The position numbers and the translations under genes were made by a program. This document shows positions 37,112 through 46,448 of a stretch of 64,000 bases of DNA, piece after piece. The notes under the pieces are model-generated. The model was given only the letters and a program-made list of their open reading frames with translations. It did not search any database and was not told where the DNA came from. The first letter of the stretch is position 1, and each line of letters opens with the position of its first letter. Location: assembly GCA_963662895.1 (NCBI GenBank), contig OY759982.1, forward strand, positions 2,666,001-2,730,000, read 5' to 3'. This stretch comes from GWE2-42-39 sp963662895. GTDB lineage: Bacteria > Bacteroidota > Bacteroidia > Bacteroidales > Prolixibacteraceae.

Positions 37112-37168
37112 ATATCCTCCAATGTCAAGCGTATGCAAGCAACGCTTTATTGGAGGCTAATTATTAGC
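37100..37168 (-). repeat. attC-like site, type B, copy 3
   Basis: Same hairpin as at 32421: CCTCCAAT / ATTGGAGG outer arms, AAGCGT / ACGCTT inner arms, conserved loop ATGCAAGCA. The minus-strand core is GTTGAAC. It joins the S41 peptidase cassette directly; the stop codon of that gene overlaps the private end GCTTTAGTT. Confidence 0.6.
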
Positions 37169-38635
37169 TTTAGTTGTTTTTTGTCAATCCAATCAACTCC
37201 AATGCTTTATCAAGTTCCAAATCAGTATTCATTATTTTATCTTCAAGCGTATATTTTACCACATAATCAGGTTGAATATAGTCCGTTTTATAGAATGAAC
37301 TATCTATTGCATTATGGAAAGAGCGTATCGGAATAGCAGCATATATCTTTGTATTCGGTAATGTTAGCCCAATCCAGTTTCCCCCATTATATCCTGAATA
37401 CGAGCCAGAAGGTTTTTCACCTATCAGTCTACCTATTTTTAAGAATTGTGCTAATGCAGGAACAGTAGACGCTGTGGAATGTGAATTTCCATTTACTAAA
37501 AAATAAACCTTGCCTTTAAACAATACTTGCTGTGGTTGAAAAAAATTATCCATACCAAAAGTAACATATTCTCCTACATTATTTTTTTTATGGTCATGCC
37601 TAATATCAAAATTCCACTTCCAGTTTTTATCAGTGTATTTAAGATGCTTATAATGATTTGAAGAGGCTGTTACTTTATAGTAGAATTGAAAAGGCTTGTC
37701 ATAAAAATAAGATAATAATTTGGCTCCTTTGTCAGTATCACCACCCATATTCCATTTTAAATCGATAATGAGATTTTCTATCCCAAGTTTTTGTATGCTG
37801 TCAAATGTGTTTAAAAGATATTTGTCATAATCAAATCCTTGTTGTTCGAGCCTCCATCCTTCAAACGAACCAATTTTCAAGTAAGCTGTACTTAAGCTGT
37901 CAATAATCTTAAAATCCAATTTATTATCTCTATTTATTGGGTAATTTGACCTTGCTTTATTTAGTTTATCCCAATTTATTGCAGAAACAAATAATGAGGT
38001 GTCTTTATCAGAATTCATTTCAATCACTTGTAATTTAAATGTATCAGCTTCACCAACAAGTTGTGTAAAATACATAGGGAAATCGACTTCCATAATCCTG
38101 TCTTTGAAATTGTTATTATTTCCATCAGATGGGATTCCTTCTCTTAAAGTTTTAAAAATAGATTTTGCATCAATCCCATTTATTGATTCAAGTTTCAAAA
38201 TTCCTTTTAAATCAATTACTGAATCATAAATACGATTGATATATATTTCATCTTTTACTATAAAAACATCAATCGGGATGAGTTTAGTAAACATACCTTT
38301 AGGCGGATAAATACCAGTATGTCCACATTGGATTTTATCGGTTAGTGATAAAACAATCAGTCGGTAATAATCTGTTACGGACATTGAATCGATTAAACAA
38401 TCCTGAATAGAGTCAAAAATGAAATTGAATTTATCTTTATTCGTATACATGTATAATCCATGATGCGCTTCTTCCAATACTTCTCTTAATATCTCTAAGT
38501 CAGTAGATAGTTCCTTTTGACTAAATCTATTTCTATTTGAGTCAATCTCTCTCGAACAGCCTATTAATAATAGAATAATCGGTAAAATATATTTCATTTT
38601 GTTCATAATTTGCAGAGTGCTGATTCAATTAAAGC
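37163..38635 (-). other. Integron-like cassette with S41 peptidase
   Basis: Private ends GCTTTAGTT (37167-37175) and AATTAAAGC (38627-38635) are complementary at 8 of 9 positions. Left is attC-like type B, right is the intron end of composite repeat copy 4. Confidence 0.5.
37170..38606 (-). CDS. S41-family peptidase, lipoprotein
   Basis: A 478-residue C-terminal-processing-type serine protease. The lipoprotein signal MKYILPIILLLIGCS places it at the periplasmic side of a membrane. The N-terminal helical part is followed by NLIIDLKWNMGGDTDKGAKL and by VYFLVNGNSHSTASTVPALA, where the catalytic serine is expected; GEKPSGSYSGYNGG follows. The length and order fit the Bacteroidota S41 proteins that lack a clear PDZ domain. 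ATG 38606 or 38597 (MKYIL) may be used. Sole gene in its cassette. Confidence 0.85.
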   Translation of the reverse strand: MNKMKYILPIILLLIGCSREIDSNRNRFSQKELSTDLEILREVLEEAHHGLYMYTNKDKFNFIFDSIQDCLIDSMSVTDYYRLIVLSLTDKIQCGHTGIYPPKGMFTKLIPIDVFIVKDEIYINRIYDSVIDLKGILKLESINGIDAKSIFKTLREGIPSDGNNNNFKDRIMEVDFPMYFTQLVGEADTFKLQVIEMNSDKDTSLFVSAINWDKLNKARSNYPINRDNKLDFKIIDSLSTAYLKIGSFEGWRLEQQGFDYDKYLLNTFDSIQKLGIENLIIDLKWNMGGDTDKGAKLLSYFYDKPFQFYYKVTASSNHYKHLKYTDKNWKWNFDIRHDHKKNNVGEYVTFGMDNFFQPQQVLFKGKVYFLVNGNSHSTASTVPALAQFLKIGRLIGEKPSGSYSGYNGGNWIGLTLPNTKIYAAIPIRSFHNAIDSSFYKTDYIQPDYVVKYTLEDKIMNTDLELDKALELIGLTKNN

Positions 38636-39491
38636 ACCGGGTAGTTTACGCCCCCAAAGAACCGTACGAGCCAGTTTCCCGGCATACGGCTCAAGCCCTT
38701 TTAAGGCTATCCCGGCGAAGGAATACCCGGCCATGATTTATTGTTTCTTGCATAACAAATGTAGTTACTTGCTTGCACTCTTTAGCTAAATCTTCTCTCC
38801 ATTTTGTTCGTTTGAAGAAATATTTGTCGAATTCAGGCAGATAAGGATTCGCATTACTTTTCACTTTAACATGATAACGAATTGGAACGTACGCAATACG
38901 GTATAACCGGTTGTGTTCGATCCCTTTCTTGGTTATTCTTTGATCGGAAAAATGATTGTTTTGAAAGTAACGATAATAAATCCACCAACGGTTTTTGTTC
39001 CCGTGCTGGTATTTAGCCCATCGTTTAAGCTGCCGGTAAATGAATGTCCCCAAACGGGAGAAAGTCCGTTTTGCACATATGCCCTTGTGGTAATTTGACC
39101 ACCCCCGTATAACCGGGTTGAGCACTCTGATGATAACGGTGTAAAAAAGCGTTCTTTGAAAAAATGGACTTTCCTGTTGACGGCAAAAAACTTTCCGCGT
39201 TTGCCGAACGGAAAAATGATGCCCGCCCGGATGATAAAAAGCTGGCATCTCTGCCGCTTTTCCTGGTCCCGGCGGAAAGGAAGGCCAAAACCGGCATGGA
39301 AAAATGCAGGAAGGACAGTAAAAAATCATTTAATCCCCTTAGACTGATCATTTAAGTACCAGCGGTTTAGCCCAACACGAATTAAAACATAATTGAGCAG
39401 GGGGCCGAAAGCCTGAGATATCAAAAAAGCCAGCAGATATACAAACCTACTGCCTTTTTTCATGGCTCAACTGTGCCTTAATTCCTAATTT
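38634..39491 (-). repeat. 0.86-kb composite repeat, copy 4
   Basis: Full unit with the 212-residue chimeric frame open (38691-39329). Hairpin of type A at 39370-39494. To its right starts the unit that carries the intact IS91-like element. The last bases of the intron part (TACCCGGTGC on the minus strand) abut the S41 cassette start, as they abut the starts of the lipoprotein and VOC cassettes at copies 2 and 3. Confidence 0.85.
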
Positions 39492-40576
39492 GTTGAACTA
39501 AATCCCTTCGGGCTAGCCCGGAACCAAAGTTATAGATAATTGGTAAATTGGGCTCAGGTTTAATCCATAAATATAAATGATCATGAAAAAAAAGAAATGA
39601 GCCTACCTTGGTAGAAAAAGCCATTCAAACCATTGATGGTTTTGAAAAAGTGTACAAACTGCTTCAACAGCAGGTCATCCTTCGCGGGCAGAGCAAAAGC
39701 ACACTTGATAATTACATCCGACGCATTGCACAAATATCGCTTCACTTTGGTAAATTGCCAGAACAGGTGAGCGACGATGAGATCAATGAATACCTGGCCT
39801 CGCTGGCCATGTCGTCAAAATCCCCTTCCCGCAGTAATTTTAAACATGCCGTTTACGGCCTGCGGTATTATTTTCGTCTGCTGGGAAACAATAAACGGGC
39901 TATCTCTCTGCCTTCGCTGAAAGGGGATACCCGTCTGCCGGTTATCCTGAACCGTTCGGAACTGAAAGAGTTATTCAAAGCACCCGCCCTTCTGAAACAC
40001 CGCATTGTTCTAACGCTGATTTATTCAGCGGGGTTACGCGGGCAGGAAGTGATCAACCTGAAACTGTCCGACATTGACTTTGAACGATACACCATCCACA
40101 TCCGTCAAAGCAAGTACAAAAAAGACCGTATCGTGCCGCTTTCCAGGTACATGGACAAAGGGTTGAAAAAGTACATTGCAGCAGAAAACCCGCACGTATG
40201 GCTGTTCAACGGGAAAGAACCCGACGGGCGGTACAGTGTACGGGGCCTGTCGTGGGTGATGCGCGAAACGCTGAAAAAAACTTCCATCAAAAAAGAAGTG
40301 AACCTTCATTCGTTACGCCACACTTATGCCACGCACCTGCTGGAGGAAGGACTGAACATCGTGACCTTAAAAGAACTGCTCGGGCATGCCGAAATTGCCA
40401 CCACCATGATTTATCTTCATGTTGCCCAGTGTGCATATTCCGGCTCAAAGTTTACACCTGATTCCGGTGAAAGTTTACACCTGATTCCGGTGAAAGTTTA
40501 CACCCGGTTCCGGCTGAAAGTTGACAGGTAATTTTCGATGGTTTCCCGGTCATGCTTTTTTTTGCGAAAAAAAGAT

Positions 40577-42133
40577 ATGGCCAATAAATCAATAGGAGCA
40601 ATTATGATTAGGGAGATCATTCGATTAAAGAGAGAAAATTTTTCAAATTCCCGGCTGGCGAAAGCACTTAATCTTTCACGGCCCACTATTATCAAGTATG
40701 TAAAACAAATTGAAACCAGCGGGTTCAAACTTGAAGAACTGGGATCTTTTAGTGATGCAGAACTGCACGAACTGTTTGAAGGCGGGGTAACGCCGTCGCG
40801 CAACGACAGGAACATAATATTTATAGAGTTATCAGAATTTTTTCCTTACGTGGAACGGGAGTTGAAAAAACCGGGGGTAACCCGTCAGCTATTATGGAAC
40901 GAGTACAAAAACAAACACCCGGACGGAGTGATGTACTCCCAGTTCTGTCATCATTTCCAGCAGTGGGGAAAACAAAACGATGCCTGCATGCACATGGAGC
41001 ATAAGGCAGGAGACAAATTATTTGTGGATTACGCGGGCAAAAAACTAAGTTTTATCGACCGGGAAACCGGAGAGATAAAAGAAGCAGAAGTATTTGTTGC
41101 GACACTGGGTGCAAGCCAGCTCACCTTTGTAGAAGCAACCCTTAGTCAAAGAGTGCCCGATTTTCTGCACAGCCTTCAGCAGGCCTTCCTCTATTTTGGC
41201 GGGGTAAGCGCAGCAGTGGTGCCGGATAACCTAAAATCAGCCGTTAGCAAAAGTGACAGGTACGAACCGGGGATAAACGAACGCTTAGCCGATTTTTCTT
41301 TCCATTACGGCACTACCATTTACCCGGCAAGGGTACGCAAACCCAAAGACAAAGCATTGGTCGAAGGTGCGGTTAAAATCGTGTACCACCGTATTTATGC
41401 TGCCTTCAGGAATAAAGAATTTTATTCACTTGAAGAATTAAATACAGCCATAAAAAAGGAACTGGAAAAATATAATAACCGGCACTTCCAGGGTAGGGAT
41501 TACAGCCGCAGGGATTTGTTTAATGAAACCGAAAGAAGTGTATTAAAACCACTTCCAGCCACAGGTTACGAACTAAAAGAATACAGAATGGCCACAGTAC
41601 AAAAAAACTCCCATGTGTTGCTGGGGAAAGACAAACATTATTACAGTGTGCCTTATTCTTACATTGGCAAAAAAGTTAAGCTCATCTATACACGCGGCGT
41701 TGTTGAGGTTTATTACAATCACCAACGCATCGCCCTGCACCGGCGGGATTATTCCCCGCACAGGTACACCACCATAAAAACGCACCTTCCTTCCAGCCAC
41801 CGGTTTGTCTCGGAATGGAGCCCGGAAAAGTTTACCCGCTGGGCTGCAACCATCGGGGGATCAACCCAGGCGTACATCAGGCAGGTACTGGAAACCAAAC
41901 CATACCCGGAGCAGGGATACAAATCGTGTCTTGGCATCCTTGGTTTTGCCAAACGTGTTGGCAGCCAGCGACTCGATAATGCCTGTGAAAGGGCATTGCA
42001 TTACCAGGTTTACAGCTACCATACCATCAGGAATATTTTGGAAAAAGGACTCGACAGACTGGGCCCTGAAAACAGTAAAGTATTGAAAATTCCCTTTCAT
42101 GATAATATCAGGGGAAAACAGTATTACAAATAA
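40577..42133 (+). CDS. istA: IS21 transposase IstA
   Basis: About 518 residues from ATG 40577 (MANKSIGAIMIREIIRLK). The helix-turn-helix SRLAKALNLSRPTIIKYVK recognises the ends. The DDE integrase core includes KLFVDYAGKKLSF (first D), VPDNLKSAVSK (second D) and KDKALVEGAVKIVYHR (E). A C-terminal part of IstA type follows (HVLLGKDKHYYSVPYSY; LGILGFAKRVG). Intact. It is followed 15 bases later by istB. Confidence 0.92.
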   Translation: MANKSIGAIMIREIIRLKRENFSNSRLAKALNLSRPTIIKYVKQIETSGFKLEELGSFSDAELHELFEGGVTPSRNDRNIIFIELSEFFPYVERELKKPGVTRQLLWNEYKNKHPDGVMYSQFCHHFQQWGKQNDACMHMEHKAGDKLFVDYAGKKLSFIDRETGEIKEAEVFVATLGASQLTFVEATLSQRVPDFLHSLQQAFLYFGGVSAAVVPDNLKSAVSKSDRYEPGINERLADFSFHYGTTIYPARVRKPKDKALVEGAVKIVYHRIYAAFRNKEFYSLEELNTAIKKELEKYNNRHFQGRDYSRRDLFNETERSVLKPLPATGYELKEYRMATVQKNSHVLLGKDKHYYSVPYSYIGKKVKLIYTRGVVEVYYNHQRIALHRRDYSPHRYTTIKTHLPSSHRFVSEWSPEKFTRWAATIGGSTQAYIRQVLETKPYPEQGYKSCLGILGFAKRVGSQRLDNACERALHYQVYSYHTIRNILEKGLDRLGPENSKVLKIPFHDNIRGKQYYK

Positions 42134-42148
42134 TTAATCATTTGAATT

Positions 42149-42882
42149 ATGAACACGAATGCAACCATCGAAAAAATGCAGCAGATGCGGCTGCATGGCC
42201 TGAAAAGGGCTTACCAGGCATCCTTTGAAACAGGACAAAACAACTCGCTGACCAATGATGAATTTTTAGCCTGGCTCATTGAGGCCGAATGGGACGAACG
42301 GGTCGGACGGAAAACAGACCGCCTGGTTAAAACAGCCCGGTTCCGCTACCAGGCATCCGTTGAGGAAATCAGTTTTGCCCCCGAAAGGGAACTGGACAGA
42401 AACCTTTTTACCCGTCTGGCTGATTGCTCTTTTATCGACCGGGGGGAAAATATCATTATTACCGGCAGTACAGGTGCCGGTAAAAGTTTTCTTGCCACCG
42501 CCCTGGGATACCAGGGCTGCCTGAAAGGGTACAAAACACTGTATTTTAACCTGGGCCGACTTTTCGATAAACTGACCATGGCCAAAGCAGGGGGCACTTA
42601 TATGAAAGAATTAGCCCGGATTGAAAACAAAACCTGCTGATCCTGGACGACTTTGGACTGCAGGTGATCAATAATGAAAGGCAACTGATGCTTCTGGATA
42701 TTATTGAGGACAGGCATGGAAAAAAATCGACCATAATAACTTCCCAGATCCCGGTAAAAGTATGGCACGAACTGCTTGAAGAAAAAACCATTGCTGATGC
42801 TTTTTTAGACCGTGTAACCCACTCGGCACACCGGTTTGAATTAAAAGGAGAATCGATGAGAAAAAAAATGAGAAAACAATAA
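42149..42882 (+). pseudogene. istB: IstB ATPase with a one-base frameshift
   Basis: The helper ATPase is readable in two frames. 42149-42640 carries the N-terminal domain and Walker A ITGSTGAGKSFLATALG. The rest continues as LLILDDFGLQVINNERQ, ITSQIPVKVWHELLEE and a C-terminus to 42882. The break is in a run of A near 42626-42630, where the expected codons ATT GAA AAA CAA AAC lack one A. It may be a true mutation or a homopolymer sequencing error; if the latter, the IS21 is functional. Confidence 0.85.
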
Positions 42883-43032
42883 TTTTTTTTGGCTATTTTT
42901 AACCACGAAATCATCGAAAAAAATGATACTGTCAACTTTCGCCGGAATCACCTGTCAACTTTTACTGGAATATGTACAGTGTCCGCGAATTGACCCGCAC
43001 AGCCCGCTGGACACCCTTTACCCGGATGAATA

Positions 43033-44178
43033 ATGGGGCGGCATGGCTTTGAAGTGGCCGATGTGATAAAACGCTTTGGTGAAGCTTTCATTTTTACCTG
43101 CCACCCCAACAGTTACCAGCGGCGGGTACTCCAGGCCTTGTCGCTTTGCCGTACTTCGGCCCTGGGCGGACACAAAGAAGTTTGTGACTGCTGCGGCAGG
43201 GAACGTATCAGCTACAACTCCTGCCGTAACCGTCACTGCCCCAAATGCCAGGCATCGAAACAGGCATTCTGGGTAGAAGATTTGCTGGAAACTACTTTTC
43301 CGGTCAAACATTACCATATCGTGTTTACCGTCCCGCACGGGTTGAACGCCATCTGCATGGAAAACAGCAAATGGTTTTACAGCCGCTTGTTTGCCTGCGT
43401 ATGGGAAACCCTGCGACAGTTCGGGTACACCCGTTTTGGCGTGGAAACGGGCGCCGTTTGTGTGCTGCATACATGGGGACAAAACCTTAGTCTGCACCCT
43501 CATGTTCACTGCATTGTCCCGGCCATTGGGGAAACCCTGGCCGGAAACATGAAACACATCGGCAGTGACGGTAAGTTCCTGTACCCGGTCAGACAGTTAA
43601 GCCTGGTTTTCAGGGCTAAAATGATGGAGGGGATCGAAAAGCATTTGAAAAAACAACAGCTTTCTGACCAATACAGGACAGCACTCAAAACAGCCTGGGA
43701 CAAACCCTGGTCTGTACACTGCGAACCTTCGTTGGGCAAACCGGAACAGGTGATCAGGTACCTGGGGCAATATACCCACCGGGTAGCTATCACCAACCAG
43801 CGTATCATTGACATTGATGAAAAAACAGTCACGTTTTTGCACAAGGATTACACTGATGGGGCCAGACAAAAACCAATCACCATGGATGGTGTGGAGTTCC
43901 TGCGAAGGTTTTGCCTGCACATCCTGCCACACCGCTTTGTTAAAATCCGACGCTATGGCATTTACAGCAGCCGGGCCAGGACAACCAGGCAAAAGCAAAA
44001 CCCGAAGATGGTTATCAAACCAAAGGAAACCTCACAGGAGCGGCTTAAACGGCTGACCGGTTTCGATGTGTACCGCTGCCCGTTCTGTAAAAAGGGCATG
44101 ATGTGCATTATTGAAAAACTGCCCCGGGTTCGTTCGCCGTCCGGCTTTTATGCCCCGGGTACTGTTATGCAGTTGTGA
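43033..44178 (+). CDS. IS91-family Y2 transposase
   Basis: A 381-residue rolling-circle transposase. N-terminal zinc-binding region: CDCCGRERISYNSCRNRHCP and KCQASKQAFW. The HUH metal motif is in LSLHPHVHCIVPAIG. The catalytic tyrosine region is YLGQYTHRVAITNQRI, and a C-terminal zinc pair CPFCKKG follows. Translation starts at the ATG that overlaps the recombinase stop. Intact, but its partner recombinase is broken by IS21. Such elements transpose by one-ended rolling circle and can drag neighbouring DNA along. Confidence 0.9.
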   Translation: MGRHGFEVADVIKRFGEAFIFTCHPNSYQRRVLQALSLCRTSALGGHKEVCDCCGRERISYNSCRNRHCPKCQASKQAFWVEDLLETTFPVKHYHIVFTVPHGLNAICMENSKWFYSRLFACVWETLRQFGYTRFGVETGAVCVLHTWGQNLSLHPHVHCIVPAIGETLAGNMKHIGSDGKFLYPVRQLSLVFRAKMMEGIEKHLKKQQLSDQYRTALKTAWDKPWSVHCEPSLGKPEQVIRYLGQYTHRVAITNQRIIDIDEKTVTFLHKDYTDGARQKPITMDGVEFLRRFCLHILPHRFVKIRRYGIYSSRARTTRQKQNPKMVIKPKETSQERLKRLTGFDVYRCPFCKKGMMCIIEKLPRVRSPSGFYAPGTVMQL

Positions 44179-44572
44179 ATTTTCGTCATCCCCTATACCG
44201 GTCTGCACTTGGTGCGGACTGGGATTGTATTGCCTAATCCGGGTAAAAATTGCGCGAACAAACAGAGCCGGGCTCTGAAAGTGCTAACCCGGACACGAAA
44301 TTAACAACGAAAACGATTGATCATACCATCCAGGTACTGGGATTCACCCCTAAATGAATATCTATAAAGCAGAAAAAACATGGATAAGGCCATAGAAAAA
44401 ACGCCGGTGGTTGGGATGTAGTTCAACCTGCCGTTCCTGCTTGGCTCTGCGTGCCGCAAGAACGCCTATTTATTAACAACTGGGCGTTTATATTCTTATT
44501 TATTTTGAGTTAGACCATAAGATTTATATATTCTTCTTGCACTCCTAGTGTAATGATTCATTATTGCCCGAA

Positions 44573-45288
44573 TTAATTTTTCTTGTTACCGTCATATGTC
44601 CATTCAAAAGGCTTGGCCCGTTCTTTATTGTAAGTGTCTACGTATTGGATAATTTGCTTTGCCAATTGTTCCTTACTGTGCCATACAGCCCCTTTTAGCA
44701 CGTCTTTAGTCAATATATTGAACCAGATTTCGACTTGGTTCAGCCATGACGAATAAGTCGGGGTAAAATGCATTGTTATTCTCGGCTTGGAGTCTACCCA
44801 CTCCTTGACATCCTTTTGTTTGTGGACATTCAAGTTGTCTGCAATGACATGCAAGTGCCTTTTCGGGTATTTGCGGTATATTTTCTTTAAAAATTTCAAG
44901 AAGTTTTTTGCGTTGTTTTTTTCTATTGTGTTGACTGTAATCTCACCGTCATGGACGGAAAGGGCCGCTATTAAAGATACCGTGCCGTGTCTTTTGTAGG
45001 TGGCGGTCAATCGTTTGGGGTTGCCAGGTCTTAAAGGAAGTTCCGGTTGTGAACGGTCTAATGCCTGAATCTGAGTTTTCTCGTCAACAGACAATACAAT
45101 CGCATTTTCCGGCGGGTTCATATAGAGCCCAACTACATTCAACATTTTTTCCTCAAATTCTGGATCTGTGCTTTTTCTGCACCAATACTCAACTTTATGT
45201 GGCTTTAAATCATGCGATTTCAAAATATGGTGCACTGTACTTTGGCTCATGCCAAATTCTGCAGCTATCCTGCGTTGTGTTTTCGTGC
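44573..45288 (-). pseudogene. IS630-family transposase, 5'-truncated
   Basis: The frame reads STKTQRRIAAEFGMSQSTVH (end of the helix-turn-helix) and goes on through the DDE core: VLSVDEKTQIQALDRSQP, HLHVIADNLNVHKQK and FTPTYSSWLNQVEIWF. It stops at 44573. Upstream of 45288 the frame meets two stops and the sequence turns into an attC-like hairpin, so about 50 N-terminal residues are lost. Two ATGs inside could give a 225-residue product, probably inactive. Confidence 0.8.
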
Positions 45289-45309
45289 TTTATTATCTGC
45301 TGTCTGTCT

Positions 45310-45400
45310 GTGCGTTGGGGCAGCCATACTCTTTGACAAGTTTTGGTTTGTGGGTCGGGTTTTTGAGCGACTTGGCAATGTGTATGGATGCGACGGGCTG
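45310..45400 (-). repeat. attC-like hairpin behind the RES gene
   Basis: ATACTCTTTGACAAGT pairs with ACTTGGCAATGTGTAT at 13 of 16 positions around a loop rich in AACCCGACCC-like sequence. Next to it, GTTGGGGCAG fits the GTT core pattern. It lies between the RES stop codon and the IS630 remnant, the place where a cassette-end site is expected, but no matching private end was found. Confidence 0.4.
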
Positions 45401-46447
45401 TCAAAGCTTTCTATGATTTAATTCAATACTTTCAATTTCGTAAATATTAGTCTTTATACATTCAAATTTATCAGGATTAAAAATAGCTAGATTGTATCCA
45501 TCAGAATGTAGTGAACTTTGAAATTCAACTCCGTCATATCCAATAGATTTAATAAACTCCGAAAGATATTGCGTCGGCAAATAATCTATCTCCTTATCTA
45601 GCTTTCTAATTGGCAAGGACAACTCTTTTTGTAGTGTTTTAATAAATGGAATATAAGTCAAATAATCGTTTATTTCTTCTGCACCAGCCCAGGGAATAGG
45701 GTCGTTGTCGAGACACCTTAGATTTAATAATTTTATATCATCAATCAACCTAAAATCCCCAACTGTAACAAAGTCAAATAATGTCGCTCTTGCTTCATAG
45801 AGCGAAGTTTTAACATTATCTGCTAAATATAAATATGAAATACCTTTTGGATTTGCACGACCACTAGTTGCTAAATCTTTGGGTGGATTCCCCATTTTTT
45901 TAATTTCAATTCCTTTTTTTTCGGAAATTCTACTTCGATAAAATATTCTGCCCTTTTTAAGCTCAGTCTCAAAAACTTCATTCTTAAATATTTTCTTAAG
46001 CTTTACTAAATCTAATGTAGCTTGAATATGAAAACGATTAATATTTTTTATTTCGTTTTTAAATTCTTCCCACTTGCCATGAATAGCATCAGTTTTTTTA
46101 GAATGCTCTCCTTCCCACAAAGCAGAGGTCACTTTATTGTTTAATAATTCTCCGAACTCTTCACTATCATCTTCAATGATTGAATTGAGCAAATTCAGCT
46201 TGTTTTCAACTCTATCACTAAAAATTGTGTCAGCAAAATCGCGTTCTAATGCTGACAATATATCAATTCCAGACTCATTATCAACGTTGTAAAGATTTAA
46301 AATATTTGTAAAGTATAGGATAAGTTCTCTTGGGATATAAATAGATACATCTTTAGACTTACAGTAATCACAATTACCTTTTCTAGAATTCGAATGTATA
46401 ATATTGCGTAAATACGAACTCGAAAAACATTCAGTACAACAGAACAT
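45401..46447 (-). CDS. RES-domain protein with zinc-binding N-terminus (predicted NAD+ phosphorylase)
   Basis: 348 residues. The N-terminus MFCCTEC...CDYC is a probable zinc finger of the HEPN/RES N-terminal type. A helical middle is followed by a RES domain: GRIFYRSRISEK, GRANPKGISYLYLADN, TSLYEARATLFDFVTV and a C-terminal YLSEFIKSIGYDGVEF. RES toxins degrade NAD+; the arginine and tyrosine of RSR and SYLY fit catalytic positions. Third gene of a tight three-gene unit, one base after the beta-family gene. No separate Xre/Res-type antitoxin is present, so activity is probably controlled by the two partners. Confidence 0.8.
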   Translation of the reverse strand: MFCCTECFSSSYLRNIIHSNSRKGNCDYCKSKDVSIYIPRELILYFTNILNLYNVDNESGIDILSALERDFADTIFSDRVENKLNLLNSIIEDDSEEFGELLNNKVTSALWEGEHSKKTDAIHGKWEEFKNEIKNINRFHIQATLDLVKLKKIFKNEVFETELKKGRIFYRSRISEKKGIEIKKMGNPPKDLATSGRANPKGISYLYLADNVKTSLYEARATLFDFVTVGDFRLIDDIKLLNLRCLDNDPIPWAGAEEINDYLTYIPFIKTLQKELSLPIRKLDKEIDYLPTQYLSEFIKSIGYDGVEFQSSLHSDGYNLAIFNPDKFECIKTNIYEIESIELNHRKL

Positions 46448-46448
46448 A

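Larger units (their letters stand above)
40432..42976 (+). mobile_element. IS21-family insertion sequence
   Basis: 2545 bp bounded by TGCATATTCC and GGAATATGTA and flanked by the direct repeat CAGTG (40427-40431 and 42977-42981), which is the target duplication. Internal subterminal repeats are typical of IS21: GATTCCGGTGAAAGTTTACAC repeats at the left and related GAAAGTTGACAG repeats at the right. It carries istA and a frameshifted istB. The insertion disrupts the tyrosine recombinase. Confidence 0.88.
39608..43033 (+). pseudogene. Tyrosine recombinase split by IS21 insertion
   Basis: Residues up to IYLHVAQ are encoded at 39608-40431. Removing the IS21 (40432-42976 plus one copy of the 5-bp duplication) restores the frame into PRIDPHSPLDTLYPDE and a stop at 43031. 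Catalytic residues are visible: arginine in SAGLRGQE, HSLRH in NLHSLRHTYATHLLEEG, LGH, and the tyrosine in TTMIYLHVA. It has the Xer/phage-integrase layout and lacks the extra IntI patch between motifs, so it is not an integron integrase. The restored stop overlaps the transposase start (TAATG), so the two were one translational unit. Confidence 0.8.
39492..44427. other. Integron-like unit containing the recombinase-Y2 element and IS21
   Basis: Private ends GTTGAACTAAATCCC (39492-39506) and GGGATGTAGTTCAAC (44413-44427) are complementary at 14 of 15 positions. It encloses the plus-strand recombinase and Y2 transposase with an IS21 inserted between. The last 230 bases (44179-44412) show no gene. 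A GC-rich hairpin CGTTCTTGC / GCAGGAACG lies just outside the right end (44431-44464). Confidence 0.55.

Noticed and set aside
39608..40431. The tyrosine recombinase as the integron integrase IntI
   Set aside because: It lacks the extra IntI-specific segment, is coupled to an IS91-type transposase and is interrupted by IS21. It belongs to the transposable element.
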